Shown here one piece after another: positions 52,899 to 62,356 of a stretch of 64,000 nucleotides of DNA. Every line of letters starts with the position of its first letter. The first letter of the stretch is position 1. The position numbers were made by a program, and so were the translations under genes. The stretch comes from Euryarchaeota archaeon UBA28 (GTDB lineage: Archaea; Thermoplasmatota; Poseidoniia; Poseidoniales; Thalassarchaeaceae), in assembly GCA_002501605.1 (NCBI GenBank), contig DANW01000026.1:1-64000 (forward strand), read 5' to 3'. The notes under the pieces are model-generated. The model had not been told where the DNA came from and searched no databases. It worked only from the letters and a program-made list of their open reading frames with translations.

Positions 52899-55448
52899 TC
52901 ACTCTTCTTCTCTACTCAACAGATTGAAATTTCCTCGATTCAGGACCGCCAAAAATCCTATGATTAGAATAATTCCGATGGTCGCCTGTATTACAAAACC
53001 GTCCCCACTTGAATCGCCTTCTCCGACATCTCCATCCTGTCCGGAATCTATGAATGAAGTATACTGAATGTACTCGACATTGTGTCTACATTCAACTTCT
53101 GCAGGATAATCCCCAGCATCTGTACAAATTCTTCCGGGTACTGTGAAGGATTTCGATACTTCAAGCTGACAGAACATTGTTAATCCTGAAACAATACAAT
53201 CTTCTGATTCCTCCATGACTACTAGTATGGAGCCACAAAGGAGCTTCTGCCCTTCTCTTTCCACTAGGGACGGATGCTCTGAAAGACATTCTTCGAGATG
53301 CACACCTTCCTCTAGAGTTGTAATGTGGGGGACGTATCCGCCTCTAGGGCCATAACTGCCGAAAAAGTCAGGCAGAGTTGGACGACTGACAACCACGGGC
53401 CCGTCACCATCGGAGATATTTGTCGCTATGGGGTCGGCCCCTCCTACTGTACCGCCAATTCTATGACCCTCTACATCAAGCTCTATATCATAGAATTCAG
53501 ACCATAAATCAATATTCCTTCCGTTCTGAAAAGAAGGAGTCCTATTCAGAACATCGAAGTATCTATCGTCCCCCATTGTGAAGAGGTATTCAATAGGAAC
53601 GTCCTTGCCATCGTTGCAACCACTTAGATAGTCCATCATTTCTGAGTAAGATTGCTGAGCCTCAGGTACGCCTTCGTAAGTTATGTCAATCGCTTTCGAA
53701 AAACCATCTCCATGGATTATCTCTGTCTCATCATCCAAAGCCTGCATTATGTCCACATCTCCAAAAACAGGGAGTCCGCCGACAACAACCAATCTGACAT
53801 CAGGGTCCACCGCCTCAATCACATTTCTGTATGGATCCGCCTCAAATGTGTCCAATACGACGAGGTCGGCAGCGAGGCCCTCTCTAATCCTGCCAGTATA
53901 TTCCGACCAACCAATTGCATCAACTATGTTAGTAGTAATTGTCTGAACCAACTCAAAATCTGTGAATATGTCCCCAAGTACGTTCCTGTCCCACCAATCG
54001 GCTGTTTTCAGCTCATGCATGGAGCTCTTTGAGCCAGATGGAGACCAATCCGGTCCAATCATGATGTTAACTCCCTCCGCCTTTGCAGTTGCTATATCCG
54101 TGGTTTCTCCATATAGCAGAAGGTTGGAGGTGGGAGACCATGCAAGGCTTCCCCCGACAGAGCCCAATGCTGAGAATTCAGTCTGAGTCAATCCCGTCCC
54201 ATGAATTATCACTATCTCCCCAACGAGAAGGTTATTTTCAACAAGAATATCAAATTCCGCTCTGCTTGACTCATCGATTCCCTCGGCGAGATGGATGAAC
54301 CATGCATTTAGGCTCCCAGATGAATTTCTGTCCTTGATGTGGTTGCCTTCATACTCTGATTCCAACTCTGTTACCTTTGTCCATATCCCATCTCCACCGA
54401 AATTGTAGAGCTCTATGTTTCTCGCAAGCATTGTCTCAAATGTGTCCGTATTTCGATTTGCACTTCCTTGCAAGGCGGTATTGCCCCCTGCTATAGCTCT
54501 TAATTCAGCAAACCTCATCGCAGACGAATCTTCAATAGAGCAACCAATATCTTTGGCATCACTGTATCCTGAATAAGATTGCCACTGATATCTATTTTCC
54601 CACCCATCAGTTCCATGGTCCCAGAGTGGGATCAAATTGTACTTTGCATGATTGTGCGGATCTATAAAACCCGGGTAAATAGTCCCACTTGTGGGAATTG
54701 ATACCACTCCTGCCGCCGATTCTGGATCTGGTTCAGAGGAGCTCCAAATTTCCTGAATCATTCCATCAACAATCAGTATCCTTCCATCGTCTATGACGTC
54801 ATTTTGTGACTCCATGGTCACAATCCTTCCCTCTAAGATGTACTCCCCACTGTGGATATTATCCTCTTCTGGCTGTTGAGGATAACAGCTCCCCATTAAG
54901 TGATTGACACCTACCCATTCTTGATTATTAGGACCTCCTGGGGTTGGACTTTGGTCAGAGAGCTTTGACCAGCTACCATTAGCAGCGTATCCGTAGGGTA
55001 TGCCGTAGTCCGAGTCTTCAGCATCGTAGCTTACAGAATCTATTTCAGCACCGTCTTGATTAGTGATTCTGACTGTATCTCCTTCCCAGTAATTGAATTC
55101 GATCTGTGTCTGAGCCCTGTAGAATACCACATATGATCCAGGTTCTATGACAGTCCCCCAGGCAATGCTGCACATCGGCGAACCGCCATTCTCCAAGTCA
55201 TCTATCCACCACCCCCCTATGTCTATTGCAGAATCAGTGGGGTTGTGCAATTCTAAGAACTGATTAGAGAACCTCCCAATTTCTCCATCTCCATTCCAGT
55301 CTATGCCTCCATACTCCTCACTATTTGGGGATACGTATATTTCGTTGATAATGACTGAATCACCAGCTCCTTGCGCTGAAGTAGTGATAATCGGCGATGA
55401 TACCACTAGAATCATCAAAGCAGTCACGACAACTGACCCGGCGCGCAT
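52899..55448 (-). CDS. Membrane-anchored ectoenzyme: lamin-tail domain plus amidohydrolase
   Basis: About 849 residues. Signal peptide (AGSVVVTALMILVVSSPIITTSAQ) and then a lamin-tail (LTD) domain (SVIINEIYVSPNSEEYGG, QFLELHNPTDSAIDIGGWWI, IEPGSYVVFYRAQ). Next an amidohydrolase of the imidazolonepropionase/ATZ-TRZ type with metal ligands PGFIDPHNH, WFIHLAEG, VIIHGTG and IGPDWSPSG. A cysteine-bearing region follows and one C-terminal helix (VIQATIGIILIIGFLAVL) anchors it. ATG 55448 gives the signal peptide at the start; the 24 codons upstream are ignored. Substrate unknown, extracellular by topology. Confidence 0.8.
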   Translation of the reverse strand: MRAGSVVVTALMILVVSSPIITTSAQGAGDSVIINEIYVSPNSEEYGGIDWNGDGEIGRFSNQFLELHNPTDSAIDIGGWWIDDLENGGSPMCSIAWGTVIEPGSYVVFYRAQTQIEFNYWEGDTVRITNQDGAEIDSVSYDAEDSDYGIPYGYAANGSWSKLSDQSPTPGGPNNQEWVGVNHLMGSCYPQQPEEDNIHSGEYILEGRIVTMESQNDVIDDGRILIVDGMIQEIWSSSEPDPESAAGVVSIPTSGTIYPGFIDPHNHAKYNLIPLWDHGTDGWENRYQWQSYSGYSDAKDIGCSIEDSSAMRFAELRAIAGGNTALQGSANRNTDTFETMLARNIELYNFGGDGIWTKVTELESEYEGNHIKDRNSSGSLNAWFIHLAEGIDESSRAEFDILVENNLLVGEIVIIHGTGLTQTEFSALGSVGGSLAWSPTSNLLLYGETTDIATAKAEGVNIMIGPDWSPSGSKSSMHELKTADWWDRNVLGDIFTDFELVQTITTNIVDAIGWSEYTGRIREGLAADLVVLDTFEADPYRNVIEAVDPDVRLVVVGGLPVFGDVDIMQALDDETEIIHGDGFSKAIDITYEGVPEAQQSYSEMMDYLSGCNDGKDVPIEYLFTMGDDRYFDVLNRTPSFQNGRNIDLWSEFYDIELDVEGHRIGGTVGGADPIATNISDGDGPVVVSRPTLPDFFGSYGPRGGYVPHITTLEEGVHLEECLSEHPSLVEREGQKLLCGSILVVMEESEDCIVSGLTMFCQLEVSKSFTVPGRICTDAGDYPAEVECRHNVEYIQYTSFIDSGQDGDVGEGDSSGDGFVIQATIGIILIIGFLAVLNRGNFNLLSREEE

Positions 55449-55510
55449 AATATCCCGACATAATGATATGACTTCAACCCAACTATGCAAGAGCATTGAG
55501 TGCGAAGTGC

Positions 55511-55526
55511 GAAATAGCACTATTTC
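55511..55526. promoter_or_regulatory. Inverted repeat before the BNR lipoprotein gene
   Basis: GAAATAG-CA-CTATTTC, a perfect 7-2-7 repeat in the 89-bp divergent region, 12 bp before ATG 55538. A handful of such repeats is expected by chance in 64 kb, so this is a weak candidate for an operator. Confidence 0.2.
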
Positions 55527-55537
55527 TGCCCATACAC

Positions 55538-57013
55538 ATGTCTGGCATCAGGGCAACCTGTGTCGCACTCGTCACAATCATGCTCTCCTCCGTTTCCCTG
55601 TCTGGATGTGTACACGATGCAATTATTGAGAATCTTAGCGTCCCCTATCCAAAATGGTATGGAGAAATGGAATTTATTGATGATCCGATGAGTCACACAG
55701 ACTCCTGTTTCAGTACTCCTTGTGTAAGAAATTTCACAATAGGAGAGCCATTCTCAGATGAAATCTGGGACGAGAATGGCAACAAATGGGCAGTTTTTGG
55801 GAATGTTGAGGGAGGCAATTGCTGTGAGCACTACCTCGCCGCCACCAAGGAGGGTTGGATAATGAATTTTGGAGGGGAGTACCCCACTTGGTCTGAAGAT
55901 AGGGGACACACCTGGAAGGAGTACCGCCCCTCGATATTCTCTCAGCTGGGGTGCATGGAACCCAAGCCAACAGTACCCGGACAGGAGGGACTTGGAGAGG
56001 GAAGTATAGTCCAGGCGACCAATGGGGATATTATTTCCATGGGGTGGTTCCCCTATCCGAGTGCGAGTGGCGCCGATCAATTCTATGCGTTCTTCTATGA
56101 CGCCGAAGACGAAGAGTGGAGTTGGTGTTTCAATAGAACTCCAGAGCCTTTTTATGATCGTTCTTGGCAAGTCGAGGTAATAGGTCCGATTAACGGTGGA
56201 CTCTACGGTAATGGGCCATGGGCCAGTCTTGTAATTTCCAACTTCTGGCATCAAGTACAGAATGTAGGGGGTCAGATTTCTACTGACGGATTAAATTACG
56301 AATATTTTGGCTTCCCAGATAGAGATGCTGATTTGGATATAATGGAAGTAGACTTGGATCCTCCTGAACTGGGCATAGAGTGGGATTTCACTAAGCCCCA
56401 TAAGGAGATGAGGGCTTTCCCGGTTCCCTCAGGAGGTCTGTACTTCCCAGACTACTTCATCGATGGCAGAGATGCGTTTCTTGATACTTCTCTTAATTGG
56501 TGGACAGGTGTTACTTTAGGTGGGAATTCTCTACCATCTCAGTATTGTGCATTTGACTCATCAACAGCTCTACATTGCGTCACTACGAGTAATTCTAACC
56601 TCACCCATTTGCTCTCATGGGATGGCGGGGAGACATGGGAGAATCAATCCTATGATCTTTCAATGGAGGCCACAGGATTGGAAGAGTGGGAATTTCACTC
56701 CAATGGAGAACACGACTTATTCGTTCTCAATGTGAGGTATCAGAGCTCCTCTGGGCCCGATGTCGATATAGCCTGGCATGTTAGGGACTTCTCCGAGAGT
56801 ATGGTTCCAGACTCAAGAACATATATCGGGCAGGGCGATCTTGACTCCACATCAGGAGCAGGAAATGACATCAGATTTGACTTCGCTAGTATGGGAATCC
56901 TTCCTGATGGTGGCTCATTCATAGCGTATCAGGATTCTACCGACCCTGATCCATTGTTCGCTCTGGAGTTACTACTTCCACCAGGATACATAGCAAAATC
57001 TCAAACGTTCTAG
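55538..57013 (+). CDS. Lipoprotein with BNR/Asp-box (sialidase-like) repeats
   Basis: Signal MSGIRATCVALVTIMLSSVSLSGC with lipobox LSGC, about 491 residues in total. Two Asp-box repeats of the S-x-D-x-G-x-T-W type are visible: SEDRGHTWKEY and SWDGGETWENQ, which mark beta-propeller folds such as sialidases. No sialidase arginine triad is evident. Possibly an extracellular carbohydrate- or polymer-binding protein. ATG 55538 is chosen for the signal peptide. Divergent to the amidohydrolase ectoenzyme. Confidence 0.7.
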   Translation: MSGIRATCVALVTIMLSSVSLSGCVHDAIIENLSVPYPKWYGEMEFIDDPMSHTDSCFSTPCVRNFTIGEPFSDEIWDENGNKWAVFGNVEGGNCCEHYLAATKEGWIMNFGGEYPTWSEDRGHTWKEYRPSIFSQLGCMEPKPTVPGQEGLGEGSIVQATNGDIISMGWFPYPSASGADQFYAFFYDAEDEEWSWCFNRTPEPFYDRSWQVEVIGPINGGLYGNGPWASLVISNFWHQVQNVGGQISTDGLNYEYFGFPDRDADLDIMEVDLDPPELGIEWDFTKPHKEMRAFPVPSGGLYFPDYFIDGRDAFLDTSLNWWTGVTLGGNSLPSQYCAFDSSTALHCVTTSNSNLTHLLSWDGGETWENQSYDLSMEATGLEEWEFHSNGEHDLFVLNVRYQSSSGPDVDIAWHVRDFSESMVPDSRTYIGQGDLDSTSGAGNDIRFDFASMGILPDGGSFIAYQDSTDPDPLFALELLLPPGYIAKSQTF

Positions 57014-57060
57014 TGGAAGAAGCACGATTTCAACCGACTGATTATAGAGATAGACTGGTA

Positions 57061-60000
57061 TCAAGTCTTCTCGATATGGACCGATATCTTCACTCCATCT
57101 ACCTCGAATTCTATGGACTTATCAATAGCCACGCCCTCGTTGAGATATGCTTTCTCTGAGCGAGTCTCAGATACTACTCGCTCCCAGTCTCGATTGGATA
57201 ATTTACCGTCTTCGATCCAAACGCTAAGATTTATGGTCGCCTCAATTTCTAGGTCCAAATCCTTCCTTTTTGCCTGAATCCTCCTGATTATATCTCTTGA
57301 AAGGCCTTTGGAGAGGAGATCTTCATCAATTTCCATGTCTAAGACCAGGGAGACATCCCCATAATCTCCGGAGAGCGTAGCAGCAGCAAAACCTTCCCTT
57401 TCAACTCTCTTTATGTCAATATCAACGTCATTTATTTCATATCCTCCGACAGCAGCAATTCCAGCCTCAATCTCAAGTAGTAATGACTCTGGATCAATCA
57501 TTTTTAACTCAGAGAGAACTTTAGGGAGGTCAGCTCTACATTTGGCTCCAAGAGCCTTCCTGTTGGGCACGATTTCGATCTTCTGAAAAGTATCCAAGTC
57601 GTCTATGACGCTGATTTCCTCAACATTAAGCTCCTCCGAGAGAATTTCATGGAAGCTCGAGAGGTCAGGACCGCCTACTATCCATCCAGATCTACATGGA
57701 AGCCTTTGCCTCCTCCCAGCATCTACCCTTACTCTCCTGCCCGCTTCAGCAATTGACCTAACTAACTCCATTTCCATTTCTACCATGTGATCAACTGGAG
57801 GAAGGGAACTCTCGATGATATCAGAACCAACAGGCCAATCCGCCAAGTGAACAGACGACCCAGTCAGCCCCCTATGTATCGCGTCAGAAACGAAAGGTGA
57901 GACTGGAGCCATAAGCCTACAAGCTATCAAGAGGACCTCGTGGAGTGTGTTTTGGCAAGAATGTTTGTCTACACTGTCCACTTCATTCCATAGCCTCCTT
58001 CGTGACCTTCTAACATACCAGTTTGAAAGATCATTAACTATGAATGCCTCAAGATCTCTTCCAGCTTTATGAAAGTCCCATTGAACGAATTTATCATGAT
58101 ATTCCTGCGCCATGGATGAAGCCTTCGATAAAATCCATCTGTCAAGATGACTCCTCTCTTCTAATGGGATAAACGTGTCCTCATTACCAGGGTCAAATCC
58201 ATCGAGGGAGGCGTAATCAGCATGGAACTTGTATACATTCCATAATGTCAAAAACATCTTCGCATAAGACTCCCTCACTCCATTCGGATCAAAGTTCGTA
58301 GGCGACCAAGGGGCACTCTGAGTTGTCATATACCATCGGATTGAATCAGCGCCTTCCTTGTTGAAGTGGTCCCAGGGATTCACGACATTTCCCTTCGACT
58401 TACTCATCTTCTTCCCGTCCTTATCGAGAATGTGGCCAAGAGATAGGCATCTTCGATATGATATGCTATCGAAAACCGTAGTGGAAACCGCCATCAAGGA
58501 ATAGAACCAACCTCTGGTTTGGTCTACTGCTTCACAGATGTAATCGACTGGGAACGAGGCATCAAACTTGTCCCCATTTTCGAAGGGGTAGTGCCATTGA
58601 GCGAATGACGCACAACCAGAGTCAAACCAGCAATCCATTACATAAGGCTCCCTAATCATCTCACCATCGCATTTCACTTGCGGGCAAGAGAGGGTAATCT
58701 CATCAACATACGGCCTGTGTAATTCTGGAGGCATTTCCGAGGATTCAGTCTTCATTTCCGAGAGCTCTTCTATACTTCCAACACAATGTTCGCTCCCGCA
58801 TTCCTTGCAAATCCATACTGGCAAAGGGGTGCCCCAGTACCTTTCCCTGCTGATTGCCCAGTCCTTGATATTGGATAGCCATTCCCCCATTCTTTTGGAT
58901 CCAGTCCACTCAGGTGCCCATTCGACTTCTGAGTTGTACTGCAGTATCTTTTCTTTCACTGCAGTCATTCTGACGAACCAGCTGTCCATAGCATAGTACA
59001 GCAACGGATGGTCGGTCCTCCAACAGTGAGGATAATCGTGTGTATACGAATGCTCTCTGTAAAGGAGCCCTTCCTTCTCCAGCAAATCAATGATAATATC
59101 ATCACACTCTTTAACATACTTGCCATCAATGTCGTTGTGGGTTCCTTGGATAAATTTGCCATCCATCCCCACGGTATGTTGTGCTGGAAATCCGACTTCC
59201 ATGCCAAGACTGTAGTCATCCTCACCATACATTACTGCGGTGTGCACGACCCCGGTTCCATCAGTGGTCGTGACGAAGTCCGCCCCAACTATAGTCCATG
59301 CAGATGGGTGCCCCTCTCCATCTATGGCTCCCGGGAAAAGTGGCTTGTATGATTTCCCAATTATTTCTGAACCCGGAAACTCATCTAATACCTCCATGTG
59401 GTTTCTCATTACATTACCAATCAGATCCTTGGCCAGAATCAACTCTTCGCCAACCTCTGCCCCTCCTCTGCCTTCCCACGACCCAGACGAACCAGAGGTT
59501 ATCTTAACTCTGCAATAGGTCAGATCCGGACCAACCGCAAGACCTACATTGCCCGGAAGTGTCCAAGGAGTAGTAGTCCAGGCCAATACAGAAGCTTCAT
59601 CCTCCAGAAGCTTGAATTTCACGAATACTGCAGGCTCGGTAACCTCTTTGTATCCTAGGGAAACTTCGTGGCTGGAGTAGCTTGTTCCCGTTTGAGGGCA
59701 ATATGGCAGAACCTTATGGCCTCTGAATAGAAGGCCCTTATCGAACATCTGCTTCAATGACCACCATGCCGACTCTATGTATTGGTCATGCAGTGTTACA
59801 TAGGGGTCATTAAGGTCAACCCAGAACCCCATCCTCTCTGTCATTTCTCTCCAGGTCTCTTCGTAAGTCCACACGCTCTCCTTACATTTCTCGTTGAATT
59901 CTTTCATGCCATAAGCTTCAATCTCTTCGTTGGACATTAGGTCTAGTTGTTTCTGGACCTCAATCTCTACAGGTAGGCCGTGAGTGTCCCAGCCTGCCTT

Positions 60001-60249
60001 TCTTTCAACCACATAACCTTGCATCGTCTTCCATCTGCACACCATGTCTTTGAACAGTCTCGAAATTACATGATGTATTCCCGGTTTCCCATTGGCAGTG
60101 GGCGGCCCTTCAAGGAAGGTGAAAGGAGTTCCATTGCCCCTTCTAGATTCTATCGACTCGGCGAACGTCCCCTCGGACCTCCACACTTCCATCAATGAAT
60201 TCTCCAACGCGACAGGATCGAACTCACCGGCTGGCCTAGGCACCACCAT
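57061..60249 (-). CDS. ileS: Isoleucyl-tRNA synthetase
   Basis: Class I synthetase of 1062 residues. LEGPPTANGKPGIHHVISRLFKD contains the HIGH-equivalent (GIHH), GWDTHGLPVE is the adjacent signature, the editing domain has TTPWTLPGNVGLAVG, and KKMSKSKGNVVNPW is the KMSKS loop. The anticodon-binding region follows. The C-terminal part is of the longer, type 2 (eukaryote/archaea-like) IleRS. No truncation or frameshift. Confidence 0.96.
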   Translation of the reverse strand: MVVPRPAGEFDPVALENSLMEVWRSEGTFAESIESRRGNGTPFTFLEGPPTANGKPGIHHVISRLFKDMVCRWKTMQGYVVERKAGWDTHGLPVEIEVQKQLDLMSNEEIEAYGMKEFNEKCKESVWTYEETWREMTERMGFWVDLNDPYVTLHDQYIESAWWSLKQMFDKGLLFRGHKVLPYCPQTGTSYSSHEVSLGYKEVTEPAVFVKFKLLEDEASVLAWTTTPWTLPGNVGLAVGPDLTYCRVKITSGSSGSWEGRGGAEVGEELILAKDLIGNVMRNHMEVLDEFPGSEIIGKSYKPLFPGAIDGEGHPSAWTIVGADFVTTTDGTGVVHTAVMYGEDDYSLGMEVGFPAQHTVGMDGKFIQGTHNDIDGKYVKECDDIIIDLLEKEGLLYREHSYTHDYPHCWRTDHPLLYYAMDSWFVRMTAVKEKILQYNSEVEWAPEWTGSKRMGEWLSNIKDWAISRERYWGTPLPVWICKECGSEHCVGSIEELSEMKTESSEMPPELHRPYVDEITLSCPQVKCDGEMIREPYVMDCWFDSGCASFAQWHYPFENGDKFDASFPVDYICEAVDQTRGWFYSLMAVSTTVFDSISYRRCLSLGHILDKDGKKMSKSKGNVVNPWDHFNKEGADSIRWYMTTQSAPWSPTNFDPNGVRESYAKMFLTLWNVYKFHADYASLDGFDPGNEDTFIPLEERSHLDRWILSKASSMAQEYHDKFVQWDFHKAGRDLEAFIVNDLSNWYVRRSRRRLWNEVDSVDKHSCQNTLHEVLLIACRLMAPVSPFVSDAIHRGLTGSSVHLADWPVGSDIIESSLPPVDHMVEMEMELVRSIAEAGRRVRVDAGRRQRLPCRSGWIVGGPDLSSFHEILSEELNVEEISVIDDLDTFQKIEIVPNRKALGAKCRADLPKVLSELKMIDPESLLLEIEAGIAAVGGYEINDVDIDIKRVEREGFAAATLSGDYGDVSLVLDMEIDEDLLSKGLSRDIIRRIQAKRKDLDLEIEATINLSVWIEDGKLSNRDWERVVSETRSEKAYLNEGVAIDKSIEFEVDGVKISVHIEKT

Positions 60250-60349
60250 GGCTGGGGCGAGTCCAGACTTCGTATTGAATATGCCTCGTTGTCCCAGAGG
60301 GAAGGCCCTCCCTAGCAGGGTTCAAAAACATCCTCTGCAACGACGCTAT

Positions 60350-61000
60350 ATGAGCAGAACTATCACAATTGATGTTGGGGGTATGACTTGTGATGGCTGT
60401 GCGTTGAATGTAACCAAAGCAATCAACTCATTAGAGCAAGTTTCCAAGGTAGATGTGTCTCACGACTCAGGAAAGGCGATAGTCACTCATAATTCACCAG
60501 ACGATGAAAATATCAGACTCGCAATCAAGAATGCAGGATATTCCGTAGACGGGGAGTTTGAACCATTCAACTGGACAGACGGTCCTGTGTGGAGGCAGTC
60601 CGCACACAATACCAAGTGGTGCTTGATTGGCTGTAGTATCGGCGATTTCGGAACAATTGCCGCTTTCCAATTTATTCCATATCTTGATGGTCTTGGCTGG
60701 TCTGCAATGTCGATTATGATGCTTGCGATGTTCAATGGAATCATGACTTCAATCGCACTTGAGACCTTCATCCTGATCAAACAGATGGGAGGAGTTAGAG
60801 AAGCATTCAGAGTGGCTATTGGGATGTCTCTTATTTCGATGATAGCAATGGAAACTTCCATGAATGCCACTGATCTTCTAATCATGGGAGAGCCTTCTTT
60901 GACATGGTGGGTAATTCCGATCATGTTGTTCGTAGGATTTATCACTCCATGGCCATACAACTACTGGAGACTCAAGAAGTACGGAATATCTTGTCATTAG
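60350..61000 (+). CDS. HMA metal-binding domain fused to a DUF4396 membrane domain
   Basis: 216 residues. Residues 1-65 form a heavy-metal-associated domain (VGGMTCDGCALNVTKAIN, Cys14 and Cys17 as ligands). From about residue 90 follows a DUF4396-type domain: KWCLIGCSIGDFGTIAAFQF, four hydrophobic helices and an ending TPWPYNYWRLKKYG. ATG 60350 is the natural start. The frame extends upstream to 60092, but that part overlaps ileS antisense and is not believed. A role in copper or other soft-metal handling is inferred from the HMA motif. Divergent from ileS. Confidence 0.8.
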   Translation: MSRTITIDVGGMTCDGCALNVTKAINSLEQVSKVDVSHDSGKAIVTHNSPDDENIRLAIKNAGYSVDGEFEPFNWTDGPVWRQSAHNTKWCLIGCSIGDFGTIAAFQFIPYLDGLGWSAMSIMMLAMFNGIMTSIALETFILIKQMGGVREAFRVAIGMSLISMIAMETSMNATDLLIMGEPSLTWWVIPIMLFVGFITPWPYNYWRLKKYGISCH

Positions 61001-61007
61001 GTGATTC

Positions 61008-61784
61008 ATGATGCAGGTCTGGGAAAGACTAGGTGAACAGATTACTGAATGGATACTGGACTACGCTAAAAGTAACGGGATAACAACTCTAGTAGTGGGA
61101 GTTTCAGGAGGAATAGACTCAGCTGTAACTTCCACCCTGTGTGCCAAAACCGGGTTAAGGACCATCGCCCTCAGTATGCCTATTCGTCAAATTGAGTCCC
61201 AGAATAATCTCTCAATGAAACATTGTGAATGGCTATCTTCAAATTGGAACAATGTAGAATATCATATCGTAGATTTATCTGAAACATTCGACTCAATTAG
61301 TACGGTTCTAACCGAAAAAGGGGCCGATGATCTTTCTTTGGCCAACACCAGGGCTAGATTAAGGATGGCTACTCTGTACTCCATGGCCAGCTCCAACAAT
61401 GGGATAGTTGTAGGTACAGGGAATAAGGTAGAAGACTTTGGAGTTGGGTTCTACACCAAATATGGAGATGGGGGAGTGGACATATCTCCTATTGCAGATT
61501 TGTACAAGTCCGAGGTTTTCTCATTAGCCGACTCTCTTGGGGTCATGCAAGAAATTCAGGAAGCGGCGCCAACAGATGGACTCTGGGATGACGGTAGGAC
61601 TGATGAAGATCAGATAGGAGCCACATATCAGGAACTAGAGTGGGCCATGAGAGAGGTGGAGAGGCCCTCGGGAGCAGAGCTAGACGAGAGGCAAAAGCGG
61701 GTCATGGAAAGATACCTGCAACTCAATAAGGCCAATTCACATAAGATGGAACCAATTCCAGTCTTCAAGAGAAGCGACCGCTGA
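61008..61784 (+). CDS. nadE: NAD+ synthetase, ammonia-dependent type
   Basis: Amidates nicotinate adenine dinucleotide. 258 residues: VVGVSGGIDSAVTSTLCA (P-loop), LANTRARLRMATLYSMA, VGTGNKVEDFGVGFYTKYGDGGVDISPIADLYKSEV, and AAPTDGLWDDGRTDEDQIGATY. No glutaminase domain, so ammonia or an external amidotransferase donates nitrogen. AGGTGAT precedes the two adjacent ATGs (61008, 61011). Starts 7 bp after the HMA-DUF4396 gene. Confidence 0.96.
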   Translation: MMQVWERLGEQITEWILDYAKSNGITTLVVGVSGGIDSAVTSTLCAKTGLRTIALSMPIRQIESQNNLSMKHCEWLSSNWNNVEYHIVDLSETFDSISTVLTEKGADDLSLANTRARLRMATLYSMASSNNGIVVGTGNKVEDFGVGFYTKYGDGGVDISPIADLYKSEVFSLADSLGVMQEIQEAAPTDGLWDDGRTDEDQIGATYQELEWAMREVERPSGAELDERQKRVMERYLQLNKANSHKMEPIPVFKRSDR

Positions 61785-61785
61785 G

Positions 61786-61793
61786 TTAAATTA
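61786..61793 (+). promoter_or_regulatory. Candidate TATA box of the PH-domain gene
   Basis: TTAAATTA centred 26 bp before ATG 61816, directly after the nadE stop. Spacing and composition fit a leaderless archaeal promoter. Confidence 0.4.
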
Positions 61794-61815
61794 CAAATTT
61801 GCTCCCGCTTTAATT

Positions 61816-62355
61816 ATGAGCGATGGGGCACAGATACAGACCAGCTATGCCGATAGTAACCAATTAATGGCCGTGGAATTCGATAGTAAGATCATAATTT
61901 ACTGGTGGATGACGGCAAATTTTGGACTCCTTATGTCAGTGGTCGGAATAATCCTCATGCCGATTTGGATTCCCTTCGGATGGCTTGTTCATAAGAAACA
62001 ATACGAGCATATGAGTGGAGCTCTAACTGACCGCTCCATCAACATGCGTATGGGATGGTTGTTCAAGAAACAGCAGAATATCGCCTTGGATAAGCTGACC
62101 GATGTTTCTATTCATGAGGGTCCAATCCTGAGTGCCTTCGGGGTAGTCAGGATGCAGTTCGAGACCGCAGGTGCAGCACCATTCATACTTACAGGCGTCA
62201 GGAATGCGAACCAGTTCCGTGATCTTGTACTCAGACAAAGAGACTCTCTTGCCATAACTCCCCCGACTACTTCCTCTCAAGTCGACTCTAACGATGTCTT
62301 AGTTGAGATTAGGGACATATTATCTAAGATCGAGTCAAAGCTTTCTGATGAATAA
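61816..62355 (+). CDS. bPH2-domain membrane protein (YdbS-like)
   Basis: 179 residues. A two-helix membrane hairpin (IIIYWWMTANFGLLMSVVGI, LMPIWIPFGWLVH) precedes a bacterial-type PH2 domain with MSGALTDRSINMRMGWLFKK, KLTDVSIHEGPILSAFGVV and LTGVRNANQFRDLVL. The C-terminal helix is polar. Family role is unclear; related proteins act at membranes. Ends 1 bp before the end of the converging PTGES2-like gene. Confidence 0.8.
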   Translation: MSDGAQIQTSYADSNQLMAVEFDSKIIIYWWMTANFGLLMSVVGIILMPIWIPFGWLVHKKQYEHMSGALTDRSINMRMGWLFKKQQNIALDKLTDVSIHEGPILSAFGVVRMQFETAGAAPFILTGVRNANQFRDLVLRQRDSLAITPPTTSSQVDSNDVLVEIRDILSKIESKLSDE

Positions 62356-62356
62356 C

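Noticed and set aside
60092..60349. N-terminal extension of the HMA-DUF4396 frame
   Set aside because: It overlaps ileS on the opposite strand, lacks family similarity, and a natural start (ATG 60350) precedes the HMA domain.
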